Origin: Brevibacterium sp. CBA3109
Lineage (GTDB): Bacteria; Actinomycetota; Actinomycetes; Actinomycetales; Brevibacteriaceae
Direction: 5' to 3'
Assembly (NCBI RefSeq): GCF_040256645.1
Contig: NZ_CP158281.1
Span: 558,001 to 622,000, forward strand
DNA length: 64,000 nucleotides
Below the pieces are notes generated by a model. The model was not told where the DNA came from. It ran no database searches and saw only the letters and a program-made list of their open reading frames with translations. Both the position numbers and the translations under genes were made by a program. Positions 52,090 to 60,668 of this stretch are shown here, one piece after another. Positions within the stretch are counted from its first letter, which is position 1; every line of letters begins with the position of its first letter.

Positions 52090-53438
52090 CCGAAGTGATC
52101 AACCCTGCGACCGAGGCACTCATCACCTCGGTCGATGCACACAGCGCCGAATCGACGAAGGATGCGATCGGCCGGGCAGCAGACGCCTTCGGCCGGTGGC
52201 GGGCAACGGACCCGGCTGAACGCGCGGAACTGCTGCGCGCCTTCGCCCGCGCCGTCGATGAGGATAGTGAGAACCTCGCCGCGCTCGAGGTCGCCGAGGC
52301 CGGGCACACGATCTCCAACGCCCGGGGCGAGGCCGGAAATGTCCGCGACGTCCTCAACTACTTCGCCGGTGGAGTCGAGCGCCACCTCGGCGATCAGATT
52401 CCCGTGGCAGGTGGAGTGAACATCACGTTCAACGAACCGCTCGGGGTCGTCGGAATCATCGTGCCGTGGAACTTTCCCATGCCGATCGCCGGATGGGGTT
52501 TCGCGCCCGCGCTCGCCGCGGGCAACACTGTGGTCCTCAAACCCGCCGAGCTGACCCCGCTGACGGCGATCCGCCTCGGCGAACTGGCTCTGCAGGCGGG
52601 GATTCCTGCCGATGTCTTCCAAGTCATTCCCGGCAAGGGGTCCGTCGTCGGCCAGACCTTCACCGAGGATCCACGGGTCGCGAAGATCGTGTTCACCGGA
52701 TCCACCGCGGTGGGCGAGACGATCATGGCCGACGCGGCCAAGACGATGAAGCGGACGACGCTGGAGCTGGGCGGGAAGTCCGCGAACATCGTCTTCGGCG
52801 ACGCGGACCTTGAGCTCGCCGCGGCCACCGCGCCCTATGGAGTCTTCGACAATGCCGGCCAGGACTGCTGCGCCCGCTCACGCATCCTCGTCCACGACTC
52901 TGTCTTCGAGCGCTTCATGGAACTTCTCGAACCTGCGGTGTCCGGAGTTGTCGTCACCGACCCCAGCCTCGAGGAGGCAGAGATGGGCCCACTCATCTCG
53001 CGCGGCCACCACGAGAGTGTGGCCGGATTCCTCGAAGGCGTCGACATCGCGTTCACCGGCAGTGCCCCCAGCGGTGCTGGCTACTGGATGGCGCCGACTG
53101 TCGTGCTCCCGAAAACGCCACGTGATCGCATCGTCACCGACGAGGTGTTCGGGCCCGTCGTGACCGTGCAGCGCTTCAGCGACGAAGCGGAGGCGATCAC
53201 CATGGCCAACGACTCGCCCTACGGCCTGTCAGGATCGATCTGGACCCGCGACGTCGGCCGGGGACTGCGGGTTGCTCGCGGGGTCGACTCGGGGGCGTTG
53301 TCGCTGAACTCCCATTCCGCGGTGCGCTATTCGACTCCGTTCGGTGGGTTCAAACGCTCCGGCATCGGCCGCGAACTCGGCCCCCACGCGATGGATTCGT
53401 TCACGGAGACGAAGAACCTCTTCATCGCCACGGACTGA
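52086..53438 (+). CDS. puuC: Aldehyde dehydrogenase (PuuC-type, gamma-glutamyl-aminobutyraldehyde)
   Basis: 450 aa, shorter than usual at the N-terminus. [31 protein letters not shown], catalytic Glu in [16 protein letters not shown] and Cys in [11 protein letters not shown] (near 261). Its ATG overlaps the puuD stop. It would oxidise gamma-glutamyl-aminobutyraldehyde between PuuB and PuuD. Confidence 0.86.
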   Translation: MTEVINPATEALITSVDAHSAESTKDAIGRAADAFGRWRATDPAERAELLRAFARAVDEDSENLAALEVAEAGHTISNARGEAGNVRDVLNYFAGGVERHLGDQIPVAGGVNITFNEPLGVVGIIVPWNFPMPIAGWGFAPALAAGNTVVLKPAELTPLTAIRLGELALQAGIPADVFQVIPGKGSVVGQTFTEDPRVAKIVFTGSTAVGETIMADAAKTMKRTTLELGGKSANIVFGDADLELAAATAPYGVFDNAGQDCCARSRILVHDSVFERFMELLEPAVSGVVVTDPSLEEAEMGPLISRGHHESVAGFLEGVDIAFTGSAPSGAGYWMAPTVVLPKTPRDRIVTDEVFGPVVTVQRFSDEAEAITMANDSPYGLSGSIWTRDVGRGLRVARGVDSGALSLNSHSAVRYSTPFGGFKRSGIGRELGPHAMDSFTETKNLFIATD

Positions 53439-53512
53439 CCGTACGACAGACCACCCAAGCTATGGCGCTCAGGCCGATTCGACTCTCACCACCACTGGGC
53501 AAAGGACACAAC

Positions 53513-54316
53513 ATGAACGAGACAGCAGCCAGGGACTCCGCCCGAATCATCTGCCGGCGCCTCCCGGGGCGGACCGCCGTCGTCACCGGAGGGGCCAGCG
53601 GTATCGGTCTGGCAACCGCGAAGCGCCTCGCCTCTGAAGGGGCCAACGTCGTCATCGCTGACACCAACGCAGACTCAGGCGCAGCCGCTGCGAAGGCGGT
53701 GGGCGGCCTCTTCGTGTCCACCGACGTCACCGATGCGGACCAGGTGGAGAACCTGTTCCAAACGGCCTTCGACACCTTCGGCAGCGTGGATGTCGCCTTC
53801 AACAACGCGGGAGTCTCCCCACCGGCGGACGCCTCGATCACGGAGACCAGTCTCGATGTGTGGCGTGCGGTCCAGGACATCAATCTGACCTCGGTGTACC
53901 TGTGCTCGAAGGCCGCTCTGAAGCAGATGCGAAGGCAGGGGCGCGGCTCGATCATCAACACGGCTTCGTTCGTGGCACTGATGGGGTCGGCCACCTCGCA
54001 GATCTCCTACACCGCGTCGAAGGGCGGGGTGCTGGCCATGTCACGGGAACTCGGCGTGGAGTTCGCGAAGGAAGGCATTCGCGTCAACGCCCTGTGCCCC
54101 GGACCGGTGAACACCGAGCTGCTCCGAGAGCTGTTCGCCAATGACCCTGAGATGGCCGCCCGACGCTTGGTGCATGTGCCGATGGGGCGCTTCGGTGAGC
54201 CTGACGAGATGGCTGCGGCCGTGGCCTTCCTGGCCAGCGATGATGCCTCGTTCGTCACCGCCCAGTCGTTCACCGTCGACGGAGGGCTGACCAACGCCTA
54301 CACGACTCCGCTATGA
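53513..54316 (+). CDS. Short-chain dehydrogenase/reductase
   Basis: 267 aa from ATG 53513 (MNETAARDS), which has AAAGGACA upstream. Cofactor motif TGGASGIGLAT (about 24-34), NNAGVS, catalytic Ser/Tyr/Lys in NTASFVALMGSA and YTASKGG. C-terminal FTVDGGLTNAYTTP. Part of the puu operon, so it may reduce or oxidise a four-carbon intermediate such as succinate semialdehyde or 4-hydroxybutyrate (speculative). Confidence 0.85.
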   Translation: MNETAARDSARIICRRLPGRTAVVTGGASGIGLATAKRLASEGANVVIADTNADSGAAAAKAVGGLFVSTDVTDADQVENLFQTAFDTFGSVDVAFNNAGVSPPADASITETSLDVWRAVQDINLTSVYLCSKAALKQMRRQGRGSIINTASFVALMGSATSQISYTASKGGVLAMSRELGVEFAKEGIRVNALCPGPVNTELLRELFANDPEMAARRLVHVPMGRFGEPDEMAAAVAFLASDDASFVTAQSFTVDGGLTNAYTTPL

Positions 54317-54357
54317 GATCGTGAACGCATGAGACTACGTAGTGCAGGAGAGCCGAC

Positions 54358-55191
54358 ATGACCGTGTCCAGCGCAGCTGACGAAGCACGGCACAACGTCG
54401 CCAAGGCGCTGGAGGGCAAGGCATCGCAGACACCGCAAGCCCAGGTCACAGCGCTGCGGGCGATCGCTCCGGCGCGCTCAGGCAACATCTTCGAGGAGAC
54501 GATCGAATGTCTGCTCCAGATCGTGCGACTCGGGATCATCCCGCCTGGGCAGCGTTTCCCACCCGAACGTGAGCTCGCCGAACAGCTCGGTGTCTCCCGT
54601 GCGACCCTGCGCGAGGCGATCTCCGAGCTGCAGACCGCCGGCTGGGTCAACGTCCGCCGAGGTCGGGGCGGAGGAACGTTCGTCTCGCGAACCCCCGCAA
54701 CCGGTGCAGTCCAGGGCGCAGCTTCCGGTGGTGGGTGGGGGAGTCCTGCGGCAGACGACGCCGGGTTCTCCGTCGTCGAAGTCGAGGACACCCTGACCTG
54801 GCGACGCGTCATCGAGATGGGCGTCGCCGAGGTGGCAGCCGGGCAGGATCTCACCGCTGCCCAACGCGGCCAGCTGGTGGCGGCGATGGAGACGAGCAGA
54901 CAGTCGAGCATGGCCGAGTACCGGCGCCTGGACTCCCAACTGCACCTGACCTGGGCCCAGGTGACAGGCTCACCGAGCCTGGTGCGTTCGATGGTCGAGA
55001 GCCGGACTCGGGCGAACAAGCTGCTTGAGCGGATCCCGATGATCGAACCCAACCTGGCCCATTCCCATGAGCAGCATCAGCGGATCCACACCGCGATCCT
55101 CGTCGGTGACCCCCTCGGTGCGCGAACGGCGATGGCCGAGCACCTCGACGGCACCGCCTCGCTGCTCAGGGGCTTCCTCGCCGAGCCCTGA
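54358..55191 (+). CDS. FadR-type GntR transcriptional regulator
   Basis: 277 aa. A 40-aa extension precedes the winged helix (PPGQRFPPERELAEQLGVSR, ATLREAISELQTAGWVNVRR, about 60-110), then a Gly/Ala linker and an FCD ligand domain (about 140-275; MGVAEVAAGQDLTAAQ, HSHEQHQRIHTAILVGDP, with metal-binding His). It is 41 bp after the SDR gene. Most likely the repressor of the divergent permease/puu genes via the sites at 49718-49750. Confidence 0.88.
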   Translation: MTVSSAADEARHNVAKALEGKASQTPQAQVTALRAIAPARSGNIFEETIECLLQIVRLGIIPPGQRFPPERELAEQLGVSRATLREAISELQTAGWVNVRRGRGGGTFVSRTPATGAVQGAASGGGWGSPAADDAGFSVVEVEDTLTWRRVIEMGVAEVAAGQDLTAAQRGQLVAAMETSRQSSMAEYRRLDSQLHLTWAQVTGSPSLVRSMVESRTRANKLLERIPMIEPNLAHSHEQHQRIHTAILVGDPLGARTAMAEHLDGTASLLRGFLAEP

Positions 55192-55204
55192 GAACGTGCG
55201 AGCC

Positions 55205-57151
55205 TCAGCTCTTTTCTGCGGCTTCCTGCTGGGCGCGCTGGGCGATGCGACCGCCGGCGAGGACCATCTCGACCTGCCGAGGCGAGAGCGTGTGGCGGAA
55301 TTCGAAGGTTCGTCCGCCCACCTTCGCGCTCACTGTATTCCCCTCAGCCAGCTCGTCGCGCAGGCCCCGGAACTCGAGGACATCACCCTGGGACAGGTTC
55401 TCGTAGTCGCTCTCATCGCTGAACTCGAGCGCCAGAACGCCGAAGTTCGCGAGGTTCTGCCAGTGGATGCGGGCCAGCGACTTCGCGACGACGACCCGCA
55501 GCCCCAGATAGCGGGGTGCGATTACGGCGTGCTCACGGGATGAACCTTGGCCGTAGTTCTCACCGCCGACGATCGCGTGTCCGCCCTCGTGCTCGACGGC
55601 TCGTGTGGCGTAGGTGTCGTCGACCTGGATGTAGACGAATTCGGAGATCTTGGGAATGTTGCTCCGGTAGGGCAGGACACGAGAGCCGGCGGGCATGATC
55701 TCGTCGGTGGACACATTGTCGCCGACCTTGAGCATGATCTCGAGATCGATGTCGCCCGGCAGGGGATCGAACTCGGGCAGGGTCGAGATGTTCGAGCCCT
55801 TGACCAGCTCCACCTCGCGCGCCTCCTGAAGCGGCAGCGGCGGAACCAGCATCGACCGATTGGCTGAGAACTTCTCCGGCAGTTTGACCTGCGGGTAGTC
55901 GATGCCCAGGTCACGCGGGTCGGTGATCTTGCCCGTCAGCGCTGCGGCCGCGGCGGTCTCCGGCGAGCACAGCCACACGGCGTCCTCGTCGGTGCCCGAA
56001 CGCCCGGGGAAGTTCCGCGGCATGGTGCGCAGACTGTTGCGGCCCACGGCCGGTGCCTGTCCCATACCGATGCAGCCCATGCAGCCCGACTGGTGGATCC
56101 GGGCACCAGATGCCACCAGTGAGGTCAGCCAGCCGCCGCCGATGAGGTCGGCGAGGATCTCCCGCGATGTCGGGTTGACGTCGAGTGAGATCTGCTCGTG
56201 GATGTGCCGACCTTCAAGCGCCTCGGCGACAACGGCGAAGTCCCGCAGGCCAGGGTTCGCCGAGGAGCCGATGACGACCTGGAAGACATCCTCACCAGCG
56301 GCTTCGCGCACGGTGCGGACATTGCCCGGCGATGAGGGAGCGGCGATGAGTGGTTCGAGCTGGGAGAGGTCGATGGAGTCGTGAAGGTCGTACTGCGCGC
56401 CTGCATCGGCTTCGATTCGGGTGAAGTCCTCGCCCCGGTCGCTTGCTTCGAGGAAGTCCCGGACCGCGTCGTCAGCGGGGAAGACCGTGGCCGTGGCCCC
56501 GAGCTCGGCGCCCATGTTCGCGATCACGTGCCGGTCCATGGCGGTGAGGTTCTTGAGGCCTTCGCCGTGGTATTCGATGATCTTTCCGACCCCGCCCTTG
56601 ACGCCGTGACGGCGCAGCATCTCGAGGATGACGTCCTTGGCCGAGACCCACGGCGGCAGCGTGCCGGTGAGCTCGACGCCCATGACCTGGGGTGCACTGA
56701 TGTAGAGGGGTTCGCCGACCATGGACATCGCGATTTCGAGACCGCCGACGCCGATGGCCAGCATTCCCAAGGCGCCGGCCGCGCAGGTGTGGGAGTCGGA
56801 GCCGATGAGGGTGGCGCCCGGTTTGCCGAACCGCGACTGGTGGACCGGGTGGGAGACGCCGTTGCCGGCGGGGGAGAACCAGAGGCCGAATCGCTGCGCG
56901 GCAGAGCGCAGGAACATGTGGTCTTCCGGGTTCTTCTCATCGGTCTGCAGAAGGTTGTGATCGACGTACTGGACAGAGGTCTCCGTGCGGATCCGGTCGA
57001 TGCCCAGCGCTTCGAGCTCGAGCATCACCAGCGTTCCCGTCGCGTCCTGAGTCAGCGTCTGATCGATGCGGACCCCGATCTCATTGCCGGGCTCAAGCGT
57101 CCCGGATTCCAGATGTGAGCCGATGAGCTTCTGAGCGACATTCTCAGCCAT
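55205..57151 (-). CDS. Aconitate hydratase, Aquifex-type (short form)
   Basis: 648 aa from ATG 57151 (MAENVAQKLI), which has AAGGAGGG 5 nt upstream. Three Cys for the [4Fe-4S] cluster are visible: GSDSHTCAAG (near 117), and SGCMGCIGMGQ (near 377 and 380). A swivel domain follows (about 475-640: GDNVSTDEIMPAGSR, GGENYGQGSSREHA). It matches the shorter aconitase class of about 640 aa, whose role in vivo is often unclear. Convergent with the regulator at 54358. Confidence 0.88.
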   Translation of the reverse strand: MAENVAQKLIGSHLESGTLEPGNEIGVRIDQTLTQDATGTLVMLELEALGIDRIRTETSVQYVDHNLLQTDEKNPEDHMFLRSAAQRFGLWFSPAGNGVSHPVHQSRFGKPGATLIGSDSHTCAAGALGMLAIGVGGLEIAMSMVGEPLYISAPQVMGVELTGTLPPWVSAKDVILEMLRRHGVKGGVGKIIEYHGEGLKNLTAMDRHVIANMGAELGATATVFPADDAVRDFLEASDRGEDFTRIEADAGAQYDLHDSIDLSQLEPLIAAPSSPGNVRTVREAAGEDVFQVVIGSSANPGLRDFAVVAEALEGRHIHEQISLDVNPTSREILADLIGGGWLTSLVASGARIHQSGCMGCIGMGQAPAVGRNSLRTMPRNFPGRSGTDEDAVWLCSPETAAAAALTGKITDPRDLGIDYPQVKLPEKFSANRSMLVPPLPLQEAREVELVKGSNISTLPEFDPLPGDIDLEIMLKVGDNVSTDEIMPAGSRVLPYRSNIPKISEFVYIQVDDTYATRAVEHEGGHAIVGGENYGQGSSREHAVIAPRYLGLRVVVAKSLARIHWQNLANFGVLALEFSDESDYENLSQGDVLEFRGLRDELAEGNTVSAKVGGRTFEFRHTLSPRQVEMVLAGGRIAQRAQQEAAEKS

Positions 57152-57274
57152 TGTCACCCTCCTTAAGAAGTGGTCGAATTGCTGGTGGTGCACGCGCTCA
57201 CGTGGTCTGTCCACGTTAGCTCTCGTGCAGGGAACTCACAAGAGCGGTCTGGTGCCTCCTCACGCGCAAGGGCG

Positions 57275-57280
57275 CATACT
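57275..57280 (+). promoter_or_regulatory. Possible leaderless -10 box of the glycosylase gene
   Basis: CATACT, 6 nt before the ATG at 57287; weaker match than the others. Confidence 0.35.
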
Positions 57281-57286
57281 GGGCCC

Positions 57287-58132
57287 ATGCCGGAATTGCC
57301 CGAGGTCGACGCACTTGTTTCGTTCCTGCGTTCGAAAGTCGTCGGTGACTTCATCATCCGGACCGACGTCGGCGAACTGAGCATCCTCAAGACGGCCGAT
57401 CCGCCGTTGGAGGCGATCAGCGGGTTGGAGATCAGCTGGGTCTCCCGGGTCGGCAAGGCCCTCATCGTCGAGTTCGACGGACTTGACCTGGTCTGCCGTT
57501 TCGCCCGCGCTGGTTGGCTGGTCTGGCATGAGGACGTACCCGCCGGTCCCGTCAAGATGGGCAAGGGGCCGCTGGGCCTGCGCATCCACCTGGCCTCCGG
57601 TGCCGGCTTCGACCTGAGTGAAGCGGGAACGAAGAAGAACGCTTCGGTGTCCCTCGTGAGCGACCGCACCGAGGTGCCCGCCATCGGCAACGCCGGACCC
57701 GATGCGCTGACCATCGAGGAGGACCAGTTCGCGGCGGCACTCGCTGACTCGACCTCACGGATCAAGACCGTGCTCGAGGATCAGCAGCTCATCGCCGGCA
57801 TCGGCAACGCCTACTCCGACGAGATCCTCCATGCGGCCAAGCTCTCTCCCTTCGCCCCGGCCAGCGGTGTCGATGCTCCTGCACTGCTGGAGACGATGCG
57901 CAAGGTCCTCGGCCAGGCCCGAGACTCCCTCATCGATCTGCCCCCGGCGAAGGTCAAGGCGGCGAAGAAACGCGGACTGCAGGTCCACGGCCGGGCTGGC
58001 GAGAACTGCCCGGTGTGCGGTTCGACCATCGCGGAGGTCTCCTATGCTGACAAGTCCCTGCAATACTGCCCCGGTTGCCAGACAGGCGAGAAGAAACTGA
58101 GCGACCGCAGAATGGACAGGCTGCTCAAATAG
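57287..58132 (+). CDS. Formamidopyrimidine/endonuclease VIII-type DNA glycosylase
   Basis: 281 aa. The catalytic N-terminus MPELPEVDALVSFL (Pro2, Glu3) is intact, so ATG 57287 is the true start. Beta-hairpin Lys in VSRVGKALIVEF, helix-two-turn-helix DQQLIAGIGNAYSDEILH, and a C-terminal zinc finger CPVCG...CPGCQ. Repairs oxidised bases (8-oxoguanine or pyrimidines); the exact specificity cannot be read from sequence. Confidence 0.92.
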   Translation: MPELPEVDALVSFLRSKVVGDFIIRTDVGELSILKTADPPLEAISGLEISWVSRVGKALIVEFDGLDLVCRFARAGWLVWHEDVPAGPVKMGKGPLGLRIHLASGAGFDLSEAGTKKNASVSLVSDRTEVPAIGNAGPDALTIEEDQFAAALADSTSRIKTVLEDQQLIAGIGNAYSDEILHAAKLSPFAPASGVDAPALLETMRKVLGQARDSLIDLPPAKVKAAKKRGLQVHGRAGENCPVCGSTIAEVSYADKSLQYCPGCQTGEKKLSDRRMDRLLK

Positions 58133-58272
58133 TCGGGTGCTCGAACAGCCGACCTCACCGATGCTCGGAATTTTCCTGCCGGGCTCGTCGTTGCACCAAG
58201 TAGGCGAGCACATGCCAACCACCGCGTGAACCGCCGTCCGAAATTCTCAGGCCGCCCAGACACAGGAGCATC

Positions 58273-59223
58273 ATGACGCAGCAGGTACAGATCCCCGGCA
58301 CCGACCTGACCATCTTCCCCATCAACCTGGGCACGAACACCTTCGGCTGGACCGCTGACGAAGCCAGATCACATGCCGTTCTCGACGCCTTCGTCGCTGC
58401 AGGAGGCAACTTCCTCGACACCGCCGAGTCCTACCCGGCGTGGGTGCCGGGCAACACCGGCCGCGAGTCCGAGACCATCATCGGCACGTGGCTCGCCGCC
58501 CGCGACAACCGCGACCAGGTCGTCATCGCCACGAAGGTCGGCGACCATCCCGACCACACGACGCAGGACCCCGAATATATCCGCACCGCCATCGACGCTT
58601 CCCTCGAACGTCTCCAGACCGATCACGTCGACCTCTACTACGCCCACCGTGATGATGAGGTGACCCCCATCGCCGAGGTGGCCCGAGTCTTCGATGAGAT
58701 CGTGAGCGCCGGTAAGGCCCGGTATGTCGCCGTGTCCAACTATTCGAAGGACAGGCTCGCCGAATGGCTGGCCGTGGCCAAGCGGGAGAACCTCGCCAAG
58801 CCCGTGGCGATCCAGCCCCAGTACAGTCTCGTCAGCCGCCGCGACTACGAGGTCGAGCTTCAGCCGTTGGCACAGGAGCACCACCTCGGCGTCTTCACCT
58901 ACTTCAGCCTGGCTGCCGGATTCCTCACCGGCAAATACCGCACCGAGGCCGACCTGGAGGGCGCGAGCCGAGGCGGCATGGTCAAGGGGTACTTCAACGC
59001 CGATGGCCTCAAGGTCGTCGATGAGTTGGTCGCGGTCGCAGAAGCCCACGACGCGGCGCCGGCCTCGGTCGCGCTCGCCTGGCTGCTGGCCAAGGGTGTG
59101 AGCGCCCCGATCGTCTCTGCGCGCGCGCCGGAACAACTCGATGCCCTCATGGCGGCCCCGGATCTCGAACTCAGTCCCGAGGAAATCGTGCGCCTCGATC
59201 AGGCTTCGGCGCCCTTCGCCTGA
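58273..59223 (+). CDS. Aldo/keto reductase
   Basis: 316 aa TIM-barrel NADPH enzyme. Catalytic tetrad positions: Asp and Tyr in FLDTAESYPAWV (about 47-58), Lys in IATKVGDHPD, His in LYYAHRDDE. AGG ribosome site (AGGAGCATC) directly before the ATG. Substrate unknown. Confidence 0.9.
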   Translation: MTQQVQIPGTDLTIFPINLGTNTFGWTADEARSHAVLDAFVAAGGNFLDTAESYPAWVPGNTGRESETIIGTWLAARDNRDQVVIATKVGDHPDHTTQDPEYIRTAIDASLERLQTDHVDLYYAHRDDEVTPIAEVARVFDEIVSAGKARYVAVSNYSKDRLAEWLAVAKRENLAKPVAIQPQYSLVSRRDYEVELQPLAQEHHLGVFTYFSLAAGFLTGKYRTEADLEGASRGGMVKGYFNADGLKVVDELVAVAEAHDAAPASVALAWLLAKGVSAPIVSARAPEQLDALMAAPDLELSPEEIVRLDQASAPFA

Positions 59224-59304
59224 ACAGAAGCTGTCCCGGCCGGTGCCGCCAGACGGTTGTACCGGCCGACCGACGATGATCAGACCCTGCCGACCAGGAG
59301 CGTG

Positions 59305-60540
59305 TCAGGCGACGATCTCGTCCCGCGGTTCGACGGAATGGGCGATCGCGGCACCGATGACCGTGCCGATGGCGATGGAGAAGAACGTCGCGCCCGCGGC
59401 GAGCAGACTGCCCGCAACCCCGCTGCCGTCGCCGAACTCGAGCTGCGAGGCGTTGAGCAGGCCGAACGAACCGGGTGCGACAACGAGGAATGCGGGAACG
59501 AAGCTGATGCGCCAGATCGGTCCACGCGGCAGGCGGGAGAGGATGACGGCCACGAGTGAGGCGGTCAGCGCCCCGGCGAGACCGCCCACGGCGGCACCGA
59601 ACTCGGCTCCGACGCCCAGCTGCGCCAGTGCGGCCGCCGCGATTGTGAGAACGATCGGCACTGTGTGTTCGAGTGGGGTGTAGAGGTAGATGATGAGGCC
59701 GATGGTGGCGGCGAGGACGCCGAGGGCGGAGAGCTGCCAGGTCGAATCGGCGAGCTGAGAGTTCCGCAGGGCCTGAGCTCCGGTACCGGTGACCGCTGCC
59801 GCACCAGCGACTCCCGCAATGAACATCGCCAGCTGCACTGTGGCCGAGACGAGCCGTGAACTGCCAGCCGAGAGTGCTCCGGCTGAGATCTCTGTCAGAC
59901 CGGTGACTACGGCACTGCCCGGGAGCAGCAGCGCGAGAGTTGCGATGATCGTGCGCAGAGGACTCTCGAGCCAGTCGAGTCGGTAGCCGATGAGCACGAT
60001 GACGGAGACGATGAATGCCGAACTCACCGGCAGCAGCGGATTGAGATTGGGCCAGCGGCCGTTGAGGGCGAGGATGCCGGCGACGATGAGCGAGCCGAAT
60101 GCTGCGAAGGCCAAATTGACCAGTCCGGGTTCGAGCAGCAGGCACAGCCCGATGCCGATGGGGACGGCGCCGAGCTGGGAGAGCCAACCGGGCCAGCGCG
60201 GCGGTGCAGCGTGGACCTGGGATTCGATCATCCGTGTGGCTGCGTAGACCGTAAGCCTGCGGGCGCGCAGGGCGTCAACGATGTCGAGCAGCTTCGCCGT
60301 CTGATCGAATCGCAGGTCAGGGCCGATGCGTTCGAACTTTGTGGAATCTCCGGAACCGGAGGTGAGGAACAGGCCACGGGGAAGAGCAGCGACACGGAGT
60401 CTGCTGATGCCCAGGGTGCGTGCGAGACCAGACAGAGCGTCCTCGACGTCGACGGAGGAGATCCCGCTCGCGAGGAGCCCGGCCCCGATGGTGACCAGCA
60501 GCTGCTGCGTGGCCACAGGTGAATCGGTGTCCTCGTTCAC
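59305..60540 (-). CDS. thrE: Threonine/serine exporter ThrE
   Basis: 411 aa. A soluble N-terminal domain (about 1-125, GISSVDVEDALSGLARTLG) is followed by about ten hydrophobic segments, the ThrE/DUF1212 plus DUF3815 architecture of Corynebacterium ThrE. GTG start with GAGAGGG upstream. Exports threonine and serine. Confidence 0.9.
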   Translation of the reverse strand: MNEDTDSPVATQQLLVTIGAGLLASGISSVDVEDALSGLARTLGISRLRVAALPRGLFLTSGSGDSTKFERIGPDLRFDQTAKLLDIVDALRARRLTVYAATRMIESQVHAAPPRWPGWLSQLGAVPIGIGLCLLLEPGLVNLAFAAFGSLIVAGILALNGRWPNLNPLLPVSSAFIVSVIVLIGYRLDWLESPLRTIIATLALLLPGSAVVTGLTEISAGALSAGSSRLVSATVQLAMFIAGVAGAAAVTGTGAQALRNSQLADSTWQLSALGVLAATIGLIIYLYTPLEHTVPIVLTIAAAALAQLGVGAEFGAAVGGLAGALTASLVAVILSRLPRGPIWRISFVPAFLVVAPGSFGLLNASQLEFGDGSGVAGSLLAAGATFFSIAIGTVIGAAIAHSVEPRDEIVA

Positions 60541-60594
60541 TCACACACCCTCTCGCTCGCAGGCCGGCCGACAAAATCGAAGACTACCAGCCCT

Positions 60595-60662
60595 CAACTG
60601 CTACCTGACGGCGGCCCAGCAACCTGGCGCCAGGTAGCTGGGCCGCCGTCGGGTAGCAGTTG
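60595..60662. repeat. Palindromic intergenic element, copy 2
   Basis: A 25-bp inverted repeat with one G-U (left arm 60595-60619, right arm 60638-60662) and an inner palindrome CCTGGCGCCAGG (60623-60634). It lies 6 nt after the stop of the GMC gene on the minus strand and shares its arms with copy 1 at 32525. Confidence 0.75.
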
Positions 60663-60668
60663 GGTAGG

